A DNA stretch of 41,183 nucleotides from Myxococcales bacterium FL481 (GTDB taxonomy: Bacteria > Myxococcota_A > Polyangia > Nannocystales > Nannocystaceae). Of the stretch, positions 19,260 to 29,599 are shown piece by piece. Numbering within the stretch: the first letter of the stretch is position 1; the number at the start of each line of letters is the position of its first letter. The translations under genes and the position numbers were made by a program. Under the pieces are notes generated by a model. The model was not told the DNA's origin and searched no databases. It saw nothing but the letters and a program-made list of their open reading frames with translations. The stretch spans positions 1 through 41,183 of the forward strand of contig QKPP01000310.1 in NCBI GenBank assembly GCA_006508105.1, written 5' to 3'.

Positions 19260-20801
19260 ATGTCGCCAGACCAGGGATCGCGCGCCTCGGGAGTCGTCGC
19301 CACCGCGCTGCGATGGATTGAAGTGGCCGGCAACCGTTTGCCGCATCCCGGCACGCTGTTCGCCATGATGGCGGTGCTCACCGTGTTGATGTCCCAGGTG
19401 TTCGCCGCCCTCGATGTGGCGGTGCAGCACCCGAGCACCGACGAGACGATCCGCTGCGTCAACCTCCTCAGCGTCGACGGGTTGCACCGGATCCTGACGG
19501 ACATGGTGGTCAACTTCACCGGCTTTGCCCCGTTGGGCACGGTGTTGGTGGCGATGTTGGGGATCGGAATTGCCGAGCACAGCGGCCTGATCGGGGCGGC
19601 GCTGCGGTTGTTGGTCCTACGGGCGCCTCGCGGTCTGCTCACGTTCACCCTGGTGTTCGCTGGTGTGCTTTCCAACGCGGCCAGCGAGATCGGCTACGTG
19701 CTGCTGGTGCCCCTTGGGGCCGTGATCTTTCGCGCCGTGGGTCGTCACCCGATCGCCGGTCTCGCGGCGACGTTCGCCGGCGTGTCGGGGGGGTACAGCG
19801 CCAATCTCGTCATCGGTACGGTCGATCCGTTGCTGGCGGGGCTGTCGACCGAGGCGGCGCACATCATCGACTCCGAGTACGAAGTCAACTCACTCGCCAA
19901 CTACTACTTCATGTTGGCGTCGACGTTCCTCATCGCGGGCGCGGGGACGTGGACCACCGAGAAGCTTGTTGTCCCCCGCCTCGGGGTCTACAACGGAGGC
20001 GACGACGCCGAGGCGGCGTCGAGTCTGCAAGAGCTCAGCTCGCTCGAAAAGCGCGGCTTGGTGTACGCTGGCGTGACATTGCTGGTGAGCTTCGCCCTGA
20101 TCGGCTGGGGTGTCAGCGCGGCCGAGCTCGTCGCGTTCAAGCCCAACGGTGAGCTCAGTGCGAGTTCTCCACTGCTCAAAGGGGTTGTGGCGTTGGTGTT
20201 CCTATTGGCGGCCGTCGCTGCGATCGCGTACGGGGTGGGGGCACGGACGATCACGAGTGACGCCGACGTGCTTGCGGGCATGGGCAAAGCGATTTCCGGA
20301 CTGGGCACCTACGTCGCGTTGGTGTTTTTCGCCGCGCAGTTCGTGGCCTACTTCAAATGGACCAATCTCGGGTTGATCTTTGCGGTTAAGGGGGCCGAGG
20401 CGTTGGCGACGTTCCGCGACCTTCCGGTGGCGTTGATGGTTGCATTTATTGTGGTGACTGCCGCGATGAATCTGGTGATGGGCAGCGCGTCGGCGAAATG
20501 GTCAATCATGGCGCCGATTTTTGTGCCAATGTTTATGGTGCTCGGAATCAGTCCGGAATTTACTCAGGTCGCGTACCGGATCGGCGACAGTACGACCAAC
20601 ATCGTCTCGCCGATGATGTCGTACTTTGCGCTGATCGTGGCGTTCTTCGAGCGCTACGACAAGCGGGCGGGGATCGGCACCGTGACCGCGACGATGCTCC
20701 CGTATTCGGTGGTGTTTCTCGTTGGCTGGAGCATCTTGCTCGTGGTCTGGACCGCGCTGAAGTGGCCGTTGGGCCCCGGTGCCGGTTTGACGTACCCCTA
20801 G
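19260..20801 (+). CDS. AbgT-family transporter
   Basis: A 513-residue inner-membrane protein with about 11-13 hydrophobic segments. The N-terminus [20 protein letters not shown] and the C-terminal block [20 protein letters not shown] followed by [14 protein letters not shown] are characteristic of the AbgT family. Members take up p-aminobenzoyl-glutamate, a folate breakdown product, or export sulfonamides using the proton gradient. Which of these applies here cannot be told from sequence. The ATG at 19260 is a good start. The next gene begins 17 bases after the stop, suggesting co-transcription. Confidence 0.93.
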   Translation: MSPDQGSRASGVVATALRWIEVAGNRLPHPGTLFAMMAVLTVLMSQVFAALDVAVQHPSTDETIRCVNLLSVDGLHRILTDMVVNFTGFAPLGTVLVAMLGIGIAEHSGLIGAALRLLVLRAPRGLLTFTLVFAGVLSNAASEIGYVLLVPLGAVIFRAVGRHPIAGLAATFAGVSGGYSANLVIGTVDPLLAGLSTEAAHIIDSEYEVNSLANYYFMLASTFLIAGAGTWTTEKLVVPRLGVYNGGDDAEAASSLQELSSLEKRGLVYAGVTLLVSFALIGWGVSAAELVAFKPNGELSASSPLLKGVVALVFLLAAVAAIAYGVGARTITSDADVLAGMGKAISGLGTYVALVFFAAQFVAYFKWTNLGLIFAVKGAEALATFRDLPVALMVAFIVVTAAMNLVMGSASAKWSIMAPIFVPMFMVLGISPEFTQVAYRIGDSTTNIVSPMMSYFALIVAFFERYDKRAGIGTVTATMLPYSVVFLVGWSILLVVWTALKWPLGPGAGLTYP

Positions 20802-20818
20802 CGGACTCGGCGACTCGC

Positions 20819-21802
20819 GTGGATAGTCTAACGCAGGCGGCTTTGGGGGCCGCCGCCGTGATGGCCCTGGGTCCACGTCGGCTGGGTCCGGGGCGATGGA
20901 TGGCGGGGGCACTCGGCGGGCTCGCGGCCGACCTCGACATGCTGTTCGAGGCCGCCGCCGATCCGCTCTTGGGGCTGAGATTTCATCGTCACTTCACCCA
21001 CGCCCTGGCGTTCATTCCGCTGGGCGGACTGGTGGCTGCGTTGCCTCTGCTGGTGCGCGCCACGGCGCGGAAGCACGCGAAATGGCTCGTGGTGGCCACC
21101 ACGGTCGGCTACGCTACCCACGCTCCGTTGGACGCGTTGACGAGCTACGGCACCGTGCTCGCCTGGCCCTGGTCCGAGCGCCGATTCGCACTGGACTGGC
21201 TGTCGATCGTCGATCCGTTGGTGACCCTCGCCCTGATCATCGGCGTCGTGCTGTCAGTGCGACGCGACTCGGTGCGACCGGCTCGCGCGGCCTTGCTCGC
21301 GGTCTTGGCCTATGTCGCCGTGGGGGCGGGGCAACATCATCGGGCCCGCCAGGCCGTGGAGGAACTCGCACGGTCTCGCGCGCAGGTTCCCCAGCGCGTT
21401 CGCGTGTTCCCGTTGGTGATGTCCAACATGCGTTGGCGTGGATTGTACGAGTACGACGGTCGCGTGTACGCGGCCGCCGTCACGGCCCCGTGGTGGGGTG
21501 AGGCCACGGTGGACGCCGGCGGGAGCACCGAGCTGTTTGCGTCTGCGCAGTGGCCGGCCGCACTGCAGGATGCTGATTGTGTCCGCGAGGCACTCACGCT
21601 GTACACATGGTTCGCAGACGGCTGGCTCGCCTCCCTGCCGGACCAACCCCACTCGATCGGCGACGTCCGTTACTCGCGATCACCCGCCGCATTTGAGCCG
21701 ATGTGGGCCCTGCGATTCGATGCGCGGGCCCGCGAATGCGTCGAGCTGGTGCCCATGCGGCCAACGGTTGGGGAGGTTTGGCGGAGCTTGCGACGCGAGT
21801 AA
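20819..21802 (+). CDS. YdjM/DUF457-type membrane-bound metal-dependent hydrolase
   Basis: A 327-residue protein whose first residues, MDSLTQAALGAAAVMAL, are the standard N-terminus of this family. The start is therefore the GTG at 20819, although the frame is open farther upstream inside the AbgT gene. Family His/Asp motifs are present: LAADLDMLFE, FHRHFTHALAF and YATHAPLDALTSYGT, which probably bind a metal. There are four or five hydrophobic helices in the first 170 residues, then a ~150-residue soluble domain. Relatives include the SOS-induced E. coli YdjM; the enzymatic activity has not been established for most members. It lies 17 bases downstream of the AbgT transporter. Confidence 0.88.
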   Translation: MDSLTQAALGAAAVMALGPRRLGPGRWMAGALGGLAADLDMLFEAAADPLLGLRFHRHFTHALAFIPLGGLVAALPLLVRATARKHAKWLVVATTVGYATHAPLDALTSYGTVLAWPWSERRFALDWLSIVDPLVTLALIIGVVLSVRRDSVRPARAALLAVLAYVAVGAGQHHRARQAVEELARSRAQVPQRVRVFPLVMSNMRWRGLYEYDGRVYAAAVTAPWWGEATVDAGGSTELFASAQWPAALQDADCVREALTLYTWFADGWLASLPDQPHSIGDVRYSRSPAAFEPMWALRFDARARECVELVPMRPTVGEVWRSLRRE

Positions 21803-21970
21803 CCGGGCGTCGGCGAGGCGCCTGGCGGTGGACCGGAGAGCCCGATCGCAGTGGAGTCGTCGGCCCGCGCCCGTGGCACGTCGAACCTTGCCGTATACTC
21901 GTGGCTCGGCGGCGGGTCATCGGTCGCCGCCGTTCATCGACCCCGGTCCGAGCGCTGGGGCAGGGGACCC

Positions 21971-22720
21971 ATGCAACTCGCGCACATGACCTGGCCGGAA
22001 GTCGAACGCTACCTCGAAGCGCACGACGGCATTATCATTCCCACCGGCTCGACGGAGCAGCACGGTCCCATGGGGCTGATCGGGACCGATCATCTGTGCC
22101 CAGAGGCCATCGCCCACGCCGTGGCGCGTGACGACGAGGTCGTGATCGGCCCGTCGATCACGGTCGGCATGGCACAGCACCACCTCGCGTTCCCCGGCAC
22201 GATATCGCTGCGGCCCGCGACGTTGATCTCCGTGATTCGGGACACGGTCATGTCGCTAAGCCGCCACGGGTTTCGCCATATCTACTTTCTCAACGGCCAC
22301 GGCGGCAACGTCCCGACCGTGCAAGCGGCGTTTTCAGAGATCTACGCGGACAGCACCCACGCCGCCTCGAACCTGCGAGGCGAGGGTCCGCCGCGGTGCC
22401 GTCTCGCCAACTGGTTCACGTTGCCCGACGTCGCCGCATTGGCTCGTGAGCTCTACGGTGACGCCGAGGGTCAGCATGCGACCCCGTCAGAGGTATCGGT
22501 CACGCAGTTCGCCTGTCCGGAGCACATCAAGTCGGCGGCGCTGCCTCCGTCGACGCTCCATTCGAGTTTTCCGACCGATGCCGATGATTTTCGTCGGGCC
22601 TACCCCGACGGGAGGATGGGCTCCGACTCGAGTTTGGCCACCCCCGACCACGGGCGGCGCTTTGTCGAGGTTGCAAGCCGAGCGGTCAAAGCCGACTTCG
22701 CCCGGTTTTGCCGGACTTGA
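21971..22720 (+). CDS. creatininase-family amidohydrolase
   Basis: A 249-residue zinc amidohydrolase. Metal-ligand and signature motifs are intact: PTGSTEQHGPMG (Glu29, His31), GTDHL (Asp40), FLNGHGGN (His110) and SEVSVTQFA near residue 175. The ATG at 21971 has AGGGGA four bases upstream; an in-frame ATG at 21851 would add 40 residues that do not fit. Members act on creatinine, on formamidopyrimidines of riboflavin/F420 synthesis, or as MftE peptidase in mycofactocin maturation. None of the partner genes of those pathways is here, so the substrate stays open. It is the last gene of a plus-strand run starting with the AbgT transporter. Confidence 0.92.
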   Translation: MQLAHMTWPEVERYLEAHDGIIIPTGSTEQHGPMGLIGTDHLCPEAIAHAVARDDEVVIGPSITVGMAQHHLAFPGTISLRPATLISVIRDTVMSLSRHGFRHIYFLNGHGGNVPTVQAAFSEIYADSTHAASNLRGEGPPRCRLANWFTLPDVAALARELYGDAEGQHATPSEVSVTQFACPEHIKSAALPPSTLHSSFPTDADDFRRAYPDGRMGSDSSLATPDHGRRFVEVASRAVKADFARFCRT

Positions 22721-22917
22721 GGCCAAGCGCGGTTCCGACTGGGCCGCGGGCGGGTCGGAGGAACCCACCACCCTCGCGGTGCGGCGCCACCTCGTCGGCC
22801 AAACGGCTCGCGCCCGTGGCGAGTCGACCGGGTGCGTCCGGCGGACGTTGCGGGAAGCATCGTTGAGCGTCTGGCCGAGGGTCCGCCGGGCGTTTCGATC
22901 GGCGGGCCCGAGCTGAG

Positions 22918-22943
22918 CTCCGATTGAAGCCTCCGATTGAAGC
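22918..22943. repeat. 13-bp direct repeat
   Basis: CTCCGATTGAAGC occurs twice head to tail (22918-22930 and 22931-22943) in the short gap between the creatininase gene and the response regulator. This is a simple tandem duplication with no evident role. Confidence 0.85.
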
Positions 22944-23005
22944 CACGGTACGTGCCATCGGCCGTACACGAGTGTCGCGCGGGCGGCTGCGGACAGTCGA
23001 CCAGC

Positions 23006-23755
23006 TCAAGCCGTTCGCGGCGCAACCGGGCGGCCGCCGTCAAGCTGGTGGTCGACCGCCTCGAGCAACTCCTCGAGCGAGATCGGCTTTTCGAGAAACA
23101 GATTGGCGATCGACGACGCGAATCCCTGTGCCCCCGCGGTGACGGGGCCCCCACTACAAAATACGAACCGCTGCGCGATATTGGGGTGGCGTTCGAGCAC
23201 CTGACGGTACAGCGTGGCCCCGTCGACGTCCGGCATCATCAAGTCGCAGATGACGATGTCAAACGCAGTATCACGTTCGAGCAACGCACGAGCTTTGCGA
23301 GCATTGTCCACGGTGACGACGTCGTGATACGGCGAAAGCATGCGTTGGTAGGCCGTGCAGATCAGCCGTTCGTCATCGACGACCAACACCCGGGCGCGTC
23401 GCGTGGCCGGACGCAGGCGACCGCGGCGACGGGAGGACCCATGCGGGCTGCCTTCGCTGCCGCCCAGTGCCTCGAGGTTGCGACGGGCGGCTCGCAGCGC
23501 CCGCGTACAGTTGTCAATGATGCCGACGGTATCCGCCGCTTCTTCCAGCTCGAAGTCGGAGAAGACTTGGGCGATGCGGCGAGTCAGCGGCGAGTCAGCT
23601 TCGTGGTGCAAAATGGACCGAATCTCGGCCAGCCCCGTACGAAGCTTGGTCCCGTGGCGCTGCAGTACCACGAGGTTGGCTTGGGCCGCGGCGGCGGCGA
23701 ATCGGACCTCTTGCACGAGTTCCGTAGCGGGAGAGCTCGACGGTGAAGCGGACAT
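23006..23755 (-). CDS. response regulator with C-terminal receiver domain
   Basis: A 249-residue protein from the ATG at 23755. Residues 10-95 form a helical region resembling a dimerisation or histidine-phosphotransfer-like bundle (ELVQEVRFAAAAAQANLVVL; LTRRIAQVFSDFELEEA), with no recognised domain. Residues 120-240 are a receiver domain: acidic pocket Asp127/Asp128 (VLVVDDERL), phospho-acceptor Asp171 (ICDLMMPDVDG), Ser201 and Lys223 (FLEKPI). There is no DNA-binding or enzyme output domain, so it is a phosphorylation relay or protein-contact regulator. Upstream in-frame starts up to 23941 would add poorly conserved-looking sequence. It may pair with the CHASE/Hpt kinase on the same strand about 3 kb upstream; that is inference. 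Confidence 0.85.
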   Translation of the reverse strand: MSASPSSSPATELVQEVRFAAAAAQANLVVLQRHGTKLRTGLAEIRSILHHEADSPLTRRIAQVFSDFELEEAADTVGIIDNCTRALRAARRNLEALGGSEGSPHGSSRRRGRLRPATRRARVLVVDDERLICTAYQRMLSPYHDVVTVDNARKARALLERDTAFDIVICDLMMPDVDGATLYRQVLERHPNIAQRFVFCSGGPVTAGAQGFASSIANLFLEKPISLEELLEAVDHQLDGGRPVAPRTA

Positions 23756-24157
23756 AAGGCGGGTGATCGGTACGGGGAAGCGGGTGCTGACCCGTTCTCG
23801 AGCGTTCGCATTGTTGTATCTCGGTCGGACGAGAACAGGTGCAGGATCGCTCGGCATTGACCCAACTGACCCGCCGTCGACGTTGGCGGCGATCGGAAAC
23901 GCGCAAGTGCGGCTCCGGTCTGGCGCGTGAATTTGCACCAAGTCGATTTCCAGTGGCGTCGAAGGTGCGGGTACGGCTCCGCAAATGGCCGATCCATCGC
24001 TCGCCTGGCGATCGGTCGATTTCTAGCTAGACAGCAATTCTCAGGGCGGACTCGAGCCGACCCGACGCCATTGTCGCCAGCAACCAGCAGATCCAATACG
24101 GGACACATGGGCTGGCTGTCTCGTGGACAGCGTCGGCCGGGCGGCCCTCCACCTGCG
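23756..24157. other. 402-base gap, no gene seen
   Basis: Between the PH-like gene and the response regulator I see no gene, tRNA or convincing terminator. A weak hairpin (CCGATC/GATCGG around 23980-24010) lacks a T run. If the regulator starts farther upstream, at 23857 or 23941, the gap shrinks. Confidence 0.5.
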
Positions 24158-24775
24158 CTACGGGAGCCAACCGAGCGGGTCGTGGACGGCGACCGCGTCC
24201 GCGCGGATGCGTCCGGTGGTCTGTGAGGCGATCGCTGCGCGGGTGGCCTGGAGCAAGGTAGGTGGAATTCGCACCAGGTGTTCGGCGCCTTGGAGCACGA
24301 CGCCGCCGGTGAGCCAGTCTTTGCGAACCCGGCGAATATTGCGAAACGCGACACGGTCGGCGTTTCCGCTGGCCGTGACGACGATCACGCTCGAGTCCGT
24401 GACCATCACGCTGCGACGGGCGGTGTACTCGCGCAGCAACACCAAGGCGACGGGGGAAAACAACACCGCTAAGGGCTTGCCGAGCTCTGCCCAGGGCTGA
24501 CTCCACAGTCCGGGCGCGAAGAACGTGACGACCAGCAACAGCACGGTGGCCGCGGCGAACGTGATCAGGACTGGGCGCCACGACAAGTGTTCTTTGCGAT
24601 CCCACCAGACGAGCGGTTCGCCCGGCCCGAGTTGGGCGGCTAGCTCGAGCGGGAGGGTTCCCCGGGCGGCGGGCGGCGCCGGAGGAGCGACGCGGGTCGA
24701 GCTGGGAGCAGCGGGGGAGCCCGGCGCCTGGCCCGGTTTCTCGGACGACGCACCTTTGATCAAACGCAGGGTCAT
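24158..24775 (-). CDS. membrane protein with bacterial PH-like (DUF304-type) domain
   Basis: A 205-residue protein. A Pro/Ala-rich head (about 13-40) is followed by two hydrophobic helices (about 68-88 and 98-116). The soluble C-terminal part ([33 protein letters not shown]) has the strand pattern of bacterial PH domains that follow a helix pair. The order [18 protein letters not shown] just before the helices also fits. The ATG overlaps the aroC stop as ATGA, so translation is coupled. The function is unknown; PH-like proteins of this kind often act in membrane stress or transport complexes. The link to aroC is positional only. Confidence 0.7.
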   Translation of the reverse strand: MTLRLIKGASSEKPGQAPGSPAAPSSTRVAPPAPPAARGTLPLELAAQLGPGEPLVWWDRKEHLSWRPVLITFAAATVLLLVVTFFAPGLWSQPWAELGKPLAVLFSPVALVLLREYTARRSVMVTDSSVIVVTASGNADRVAFRNIRRVRKDWLTGGVVLQGAEHLVRIPPTLLQATRAAIASQTTGRIRADAVAVHDPLGWLP

Positions 24776-25878
24776 CGCAGCTCATCCGTGCGGATGCCCG
24801 CTCGTCGCAGGAAGTGGTCACACAACACCAGGGCCGTCATCGCCTCAACCATGGGGACCGCTCGCGGCAAGACACACGGATCGTGCCGACCCTTCGCGGG
24901 GCGGAACCGGACGGGGGTTCCGTCGCGGGTGACCGTGTCTTGCTCTCGAAAAATCGTGGCCACGGGCTTGAACGCGACCGCCAGGCGAATCGTCTCGCCG
25001 TTGCTGATCCCGCCTTGAATTCCGCCGCTGCGGTTGGTGGTGGTGCGAATCCGCTGCCCGTCGTGGGTGAAGGGGTCGTTGTGCTGTGATCCGCGGAGCT
25101 GCGCCGCGCCGAAGCCTTCGCCGATTTCGAACGCGCGTGCCGCCGGCAGGCTCATCATGGCGCCCGCGAGGCTCGCCGTGAGTTTGTCGAATACCGGTTC
25201 GCCCCAGCCCGCCGGGACTCCCCGCGCGACGCAGCGCAGGACCCCGCCGACCGAGTCGGCATCTTTGCGCGCCGCGTCGATCTCGGCGGTCATCGCCTCC
25301 GCGGCCGCGGCGTCGGGGCAGCGCACCATGCTGGCGTCGACCTGGTCGCGCGTCAGCGACTCGCCGTCCACACCTTGCGCGGTCGTGGATCCGACTTGAT
25401 CGACCCACGCGACGATCTCGACGCCAGCGAGCTGCGCGAGCAAGTCTTCAGCCACGGCACCCGCCGCGACGCGTCCGATCGTCTCGCGGGCGGACGAGCG
25501 TCCGCCCCCGGCGATCGCTCTGAGCCCGAAACGCGCGTCGTAGGTGAAGTCGGCGTGAGAGGGCCGGTAGACCGCGGCCACGTCGTTGTAGTGGCCGCTG
25601 CGCGCGTCTTTGTTGTGCACGAGCATGCAGATCGGCGTACCCAAGGTTCGGCCCGAGTCGGGATCGAGGCCGCTTTGCACTATGAACGCGTCGGGTTCGC
25701 GTCGGGGGGAGCTGAGTCGGTTTTGGCCCGGGCGGCGTCGGTCGAGCTGTTGAGCGATACGCTCGTGGGGAAACGGGTGGCCGGCGGGACACCCGTCAAT
25801 GATCACGCCCACCGCTCCGCCATGGGATTCGCCAAATGTCGTGATCCGAAATCGCTCTCCGAAACTGTTGCCACTCAT
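24772..25878 (-). CDS. aroC: chorismate synthase
   Basis: Last step of the shikimate pathway: EPSP to chorismate, using reduced FMN, in the cytoplasm. All three family signatures are visible: [19 protein letters not shown] at the start, [19 protein letters not shown] in the middle, and [16 protein letters not shown] near residue 285. The 368-residue length is typical. The ATG at 25878 overlaps the upstream hydrolase stop (ATGA), and the aroC stop overlaps the next ATG in the same way, so three genes are translated as one chain. aroE is also in this window (35091-35930) but on the other strand, so the pathway genes are not one operon. Confidence 0.97.
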   Translation of the reverse strand: MSGNSFGERFRITTFGESHGGAVGVIIDGCPAGHPFPHERIAQQLDRRRPGQNRLSSPRREPDAFIVQSGLDPDSGRTLGTPICMLVHNKDARSGHYNDVAAVYRPSHADFTYDARFGLRAIAGGGRSSARETIGRVAAGAVAEDLLAQLAGVEIVAWVDQVGSTTAQGVDGESLTRDQVDASMVRCPDAAAAEAMTAEIDAARKDADSVGGVLRCVARGVPAGWGEPVFDKLTASLAGAMMSLPAARAFEIGEGFGAAQLRGSQHNDPFTHDGQRIRTTTNRSGGIQGGISNGETIRLAVAFKPVATIFREQDTVTRDGTPVRFRPAKGRHDPCVLPRAVPMVEAMTALVLCDHFLRRAGIRTDELR

Positions 25879-26732
25879 GCGTCGATCTCCGCATCGAGGA
25901 AGCGCAGCACGCGTTCGCGCCAGGCCGCCGCCGCCTCGATCGCAATTGTGTGTCCCGCGTCCTCGAAGACGTCGTGTTGCGCGCGACGAAAGCGCGAGGC
26001 GAGCTCGGCCACGTCATCGGGGGTGGCAATCCGATCGAGGCGGCCGCCGAGGAGGAGGACCGGGGAGTGAATCTGCTCCGCCAAGGTCGCGGGTTGCCAA
26101 CGGGGATCGCGGTCGATCAGGTTCGTCTCGAACAACGCTTTAATGCCGGCGTAGTTGTTGCGGGTCACCGTCGCCTGAACAAAATCGTCCAGCTGCGTCT
26201 CGTGGCGGTCAAGGAACGCCGGGCCCAGCGTGTCGGCCAAGCTGATCCGTGCGAGCGCGTGGAGGTCACCGGTGGCCAGGGCGGCTTGCCAACCTCGCAC
26301 GATGACGCGACCGAGCGCGCCTCGATCGGCACCGACCCCGGAGATGATCAATCGCCGGATCCGAGCCGGGTGACGCGCCGCGGCGGCCAGGCTCACCCGG
26401 CCACCGAACGAGAATCCCGCGAGGTCGACCGGCTGATCGATGCCCAACGCGTCGAGCAAAGCGACGAAATCGTCGGCGTGTTGGGACAGTGAGACGTCTG
26501 TGAGCGAGAGCACCGTCTTGCCTTGGCCGCGCGCCTCGTAGGCGACGACCCTTCGCGTGGCGCTCATCGGTCGCAGCTGGCCGCCCCAGCTCGACAGCGT
26601 TTGTGTCATCCCGCCCAGAAACACCAGTGGTGGCGCGGAGGTTGGGCCAAGCGAGTCGCGCGTGTCCACGCGGATGCATCCCGTGGCGCCGTCGCCAGCG
26701 GGTGGATCGGGGATCGGGACGAGTTGGGGCAT
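25875..26732 (-). CDS. alpha/beta-hydrolase
   Basis: A 285-residue alpha/beta-fold hydrolase. The nucleophile elbow is GFSFGGR; the oxyanion region is [19 protein letters not shown]; the acid is in [15 protein letters not shown]; the catalytic His is in [12 protein letters not shown]. This set matches the MenH / enol-lactone hydrolase-like branch, but substrate is not predictable from motifs. The start at 26732 ([13 protein letters not shown]) is chosen; the open frame to 26849 runs into the upstream kinase gene. It sits between the sensor kinase and aroC, overlapping aroC by four bases. MenH acts on a chorismate-derived compound, so aroC adjacency is suggestive, but no other men gene is near. 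Confidence 0.88.
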   Translation of the reverse strand: MPQLVPIPDPPAGDGATGCIRVDTRDSLGPTSAPPLVFLGGMTQTLSSWGGQLRPMSATRRVVAYEARGQGKTVLSLTDVSLSQHADDFVALLDALGIDQPVDLAGFSFGGRVSLAAAARHPARIRRLIISGVGADRGALGRVIVRGWQAALATGDLHALARISLADTLGPAFLDRHETQLDDFVQATVTRNNYAGIKALFETNLIDRDPRWQPATLAEQIHSPVLLLGGRLDRIATPDDVAELASRFRRAQHDVFEDAGHTIAIEAAAAWRERVLRFLDAEIDA

Positions 26733-26785
26733 CGATCGCCGACAGTGTGGCACAGGGGGCGGGCGCAGGGCAGCCGCGCGCGAGC

Positions 26786-29542
26786 CTAGGCAGCGCGACT
26801 GGGCGTCACCAGCGGCCGTGACGACTCCAGCCAGCCGTCGTTTGACCACGCGATAGCGGCGTCGAGGGGCAGTTCGATGGACAACACGGTGCCTCCGCCG
26901 GGGCGTGGACGCAGTTCACTGCGCGCGCCGATCTCCTCCAGCCCGGCTCGGACCGCATCGAGACCGACGCCGCGTCCGCTGAGCTCGGTCGCGTCTCGTT
27001 TCGTCGTCAAGCCGGATTGGAAGACGAGCTCGAAGGGGTCGCCATCGCGGTCTGCCGCGTCGGCGACGGCGTGGACATCCAGCCCTGCGCCGTCGTCACA
27101 CAAGCGGATGCAGGTCGCGTGTGGACCGCATTCGAGCTCGAGCCAGATCCGTGCGATCGCCGGCTTGTGTCGCCGCTCTCGCTCGTGTGGCGGTTCGATT
27201 CCATGATCGATGGCGTTGCGCAGGCCATGGGTGAGCGCGAGGGTTAGCGCTCGCTGATAGCGTCCCTCGAGGTACACGTTGCGAGTTGGGCCCGAGATCT
27301 CGAGGGGGGCCAGGGGTTTGCCCAGTCGTTCGCTCAGTTCGTTGAGCATCGGCTGATACTTGGCTAGCAGGGCCGCGACGTCCACGAGATCGTCGCGTTC
27401 CAAACTGGCCGCGAGGCGGCCTAGGGTGCGGGCGTGACCGGGGAGGCGCGCCCCGATGTCCGGAGCGGCGAGACGGGCGGCAAAGGCCACGACCTCTCCC
27501 GTCGAGTCGGCGACGGTGGGGCGTTGTGTCAAGTACCGGTCCGAGGTCGCTCGGTAGCGCTGGGCCAATGCGACCGTTTGCTCCACAAGTGCCGGGCTTT
27601 CGTCGGGCTGATCGCGGGCGAGCGCATCTTCGAGCGCATGGACCTGTTTGGCGAGGCGCGTCAGCCCAAACATCCGCGCGTTGCCCTTGACCGTGTGTAG
27701 CCCGCGAAGTGTCGCGGTCCGGGTGTAGCGGTCGATCAGACGCGGGTCCACGGCGAGGTTCGCCTGAGCCGCCGCCAGTTCGCCGGTGGCGTCCTCGAGC
27801 ACGCGTTCGCGATCGTCTTCGCGCAGCGGAACCAGCTCGAGCAAGATGTCGGCGGTGAGCTGGTGGTCGTCTTGGCGTTGGGCCGCTTCGCGGCGTAGCG
27901 AGAGCATCTCGGTGAGGTCGGACACCACGACGAGGACGCGTTCGACTCGGGCCGCGGCGTCGAACAGCGGCGCGTACTTGATGGCAAGCGACCGCTTCGG
28001 CGCGTTGGCAGCGAGGTGGGGATGGGCGTAGTGCAAGCTACCGATGAGGTCGGGGGCGCTGAGATCCCACTGAAGCTCGTCGCCTCCGAACACCAAAGAC
28101 AGCGCGACGCGGTGGGTGGCGAACGTGGGGTCTCCTGCGTCGAAGTTCGGACCCAATATGTCGTCGAACGGGATGTTCGCCGGTTCGGTCAGCCCCAGGA
28201 TCGACTGGGTGGCCGGCGAGTAGCGTTCTAGCAAGGTCCCGTCCGGGCCCAGCATGAACACCGCGTCGTCGAGGTTCTCGAGCATCTCGGTGACCTCGGC
28301 GTTCGCCGTGCGCAGCGCGGCGGTTCGGTCGGCGATCGTCTGTTCGAGTCCAGCGTTAATGGTGTGGATCTCGCGGTGCTTGGCCGACAACAGCACATTC
28401 ATCCGGCGTGTCACGACGGCAGATCGGACCACGCGGTGGGCCAGAAGCGCCAGCCCGAGGCCGTTGAACAGCCCGAACAAGAGCACGGGCCAACCAACGC
28501 TTCTCAGCGACAGGCGACGGACCAGCTCCACTTGCAGTTGTGCATCTGCCAACGGGAGCGAGCGGACGAACTGAAGCTGTCCGAGCTCGAGGGCCGGCGC
28601 CTTCGCCCCGCTCGTCAGCGAGATGAGCGGCTGTCCGGGGCGGCCGTTCGGCTGCAGCTCGATCGTGCCCTGCCAGGTATCTCGGTGAGCTCGACGAACC
28701 AGCGCCGCGGTGTTCGTCGGCGGCAGCGCGTTCATGGCGGCGATCGCTTCGGCGCCGCGCAAGCGCGTCGCCTCGACGCGGGGCTCACCGACGGCGTGAG
28801 TGAGCAGCCGGTCGACGTCGACCTCCAGCACGATCACGCCATCGGCCGTCTCCCGGCGGTCGGCCGACTGGGCAGGAACGCGTTTGCCCGCGTACGTGGC
28901 GATGGCGAGCGGGAGGGAGCGGCCGCCATCGATGTTGCGCTGCGGCGAGCCCAGCGTCGGCGCTCCGCTCGCGATGGCCTCGGCGATGAGATCTGCATGA
29001 CCGGGCTGATGCGCGACGTCGAGGCCGAAGATCGTGCGGTCTTCCGTGGTGAGATCCTTGTAGAGGAGCGGGTAGTACTCGTCGCGCACCGCGGCGCGCA
29101 GCGGATGGCGTTGTCCACCCTCGATGCGGAGACCGTCCAACACCGCAACAATGCCGGCGTCGCGGTGTTGTTTCACGAACTCGTCGCGCTCTCGATGAAC
29201 GACTCGCGGAGAAAACGAGGCTCCGATCACGAATGGGTAGCGGTCGAGCACGTCATTGGAGAACGACCGGAACTGATCGCCGTCGACCCGCTCGACCGAG
29301 TGGAGCAGCGTTTGAAACCCGCGGACGGTCGCGTCGAGGGCTCCGACGTCGCGCGCGATCACATCCACGGCCTCTCCCGCCGCTGTGGAAAACGATCGCT
29401 CGGACTCGTGTCGGACAAAGCGCCACGCGATCACCACGAATGCGGCGGTGATCACCAGCCCGAACCCGATGACGAGCCGGTTTTGCCACCGATCGGCCCG
29501 TTCGAGGCGGTCGGCGGTCGGGTTCGCGTCAGGGTGCTCCAC
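26786..29542 (-). CDS. CHASE-PAS-Hpt sensor kinase with CheA-type ATPase
   Basis: A 918-residue membrane sensor. TM1 is about 22-43; an outer CHASE domain spans ~60-260 (EYYPLLYKDLTTEDRTIFGLD is diagnostic); TM2 is about 350-375; a short coiled coil follows. A PAS-like domain is at ~418-545 (LENLDDAVFMLGPDGTLLER). Instead of a DHp domain there is an Hpt domain with phosphorylatable His616 (LRGLHTVKGNARMFGL). The ATPase is CheA-like: N box HGLRNAIDHGIEPPHERERR (Asn776), CDDGAGLD, GRGVGLDAVR and GGGTVLSIELP. There is no CheW-like P5 domain, so it is not a chemoreceptor-array kinase. CHASE domains sense small outer ligands. The start is GTG at 29542 with GGAG six bases upstream. The best in-window partner is the receiver protein at 23006-23755. 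Confidence 0.93.
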   Translation of the reverse strand: MEHPDANPTADRLERADRWQNRLVIGFGLVITAAFVVIAWRFVRHESERSFSTAAGEAVDVIARDVGALDATVRGFQTLLHSVERVDGDQFRSFSNDVLDRYPFVIGASFSPRVVHRERDEFVKQHRDAGIVAVLDGLRIEGGQRHPLRAAVRDEYYPLLYKDLTTEDRTIFGLDVAHQPGHADLIAEAIASGAPTLGSPQRNIDGGRSLPLAIATYAGKRVPAQSADRRETADGVIVLEVDVDRLLTHAVGEPRVEATRLRGAEAIAAMNALPPTNTAALVRRAHRDTWQGTIELQPNGRPGQPLISLTSGAKAPALELGQLQFVRSLPLADAQLQVELVRRLSLRSVGWPVLLFGLFNGLGLALLAHRVVRSAVVTRRMNVLLSAKHREIHTINAGLEQTIADRTAALRTANAEVTEMLENLDDAVFMLGPDGTLLERYSPATQSILGLTEPANIPFDDILGPNFDAGDPTFATHRVALSLVFGGDELQWDLSAPDLIGSLHYAHPHLAANAPKRSLAIKYAPLFDAAARVERVLVVVSDLTEMLSLRREAAQRQDDHQLTADILLELVPLREDDRERVLEDATGELAAAQANLAVDPRLIDRYTRTATLRGLHTVKGNARMFGLTRLAKQVHALEDALARDQPDESPALVEQTVALAQRYRATSDRYLTQRPTVADSTGEVVAFAARLAAPDIGARLPGHARTLGRLAASLERDDLVDVAALLAKYQPMLNELSERLGKPLAPLEISGPTRNVYLEGRYQRALTLALTHGLRNAIDHGIEPPHERERRHKPAIARIWLELECGPHATCIRLCDDGAGLDVHAVADAADRDGDPFELVFQSGLTTKRDATELSGRGVGLDAVRAGLEEIGARSELRPRPGGGTVLSIELPLDAAIAWSNDGWLESSRPLVTPSRAA

Positions 29543-29599
29543 GCTGTTCTCCGTTCCATCGCACGCGCCGACGCGCCCTGGAGGATCAGCCCGGCACGG

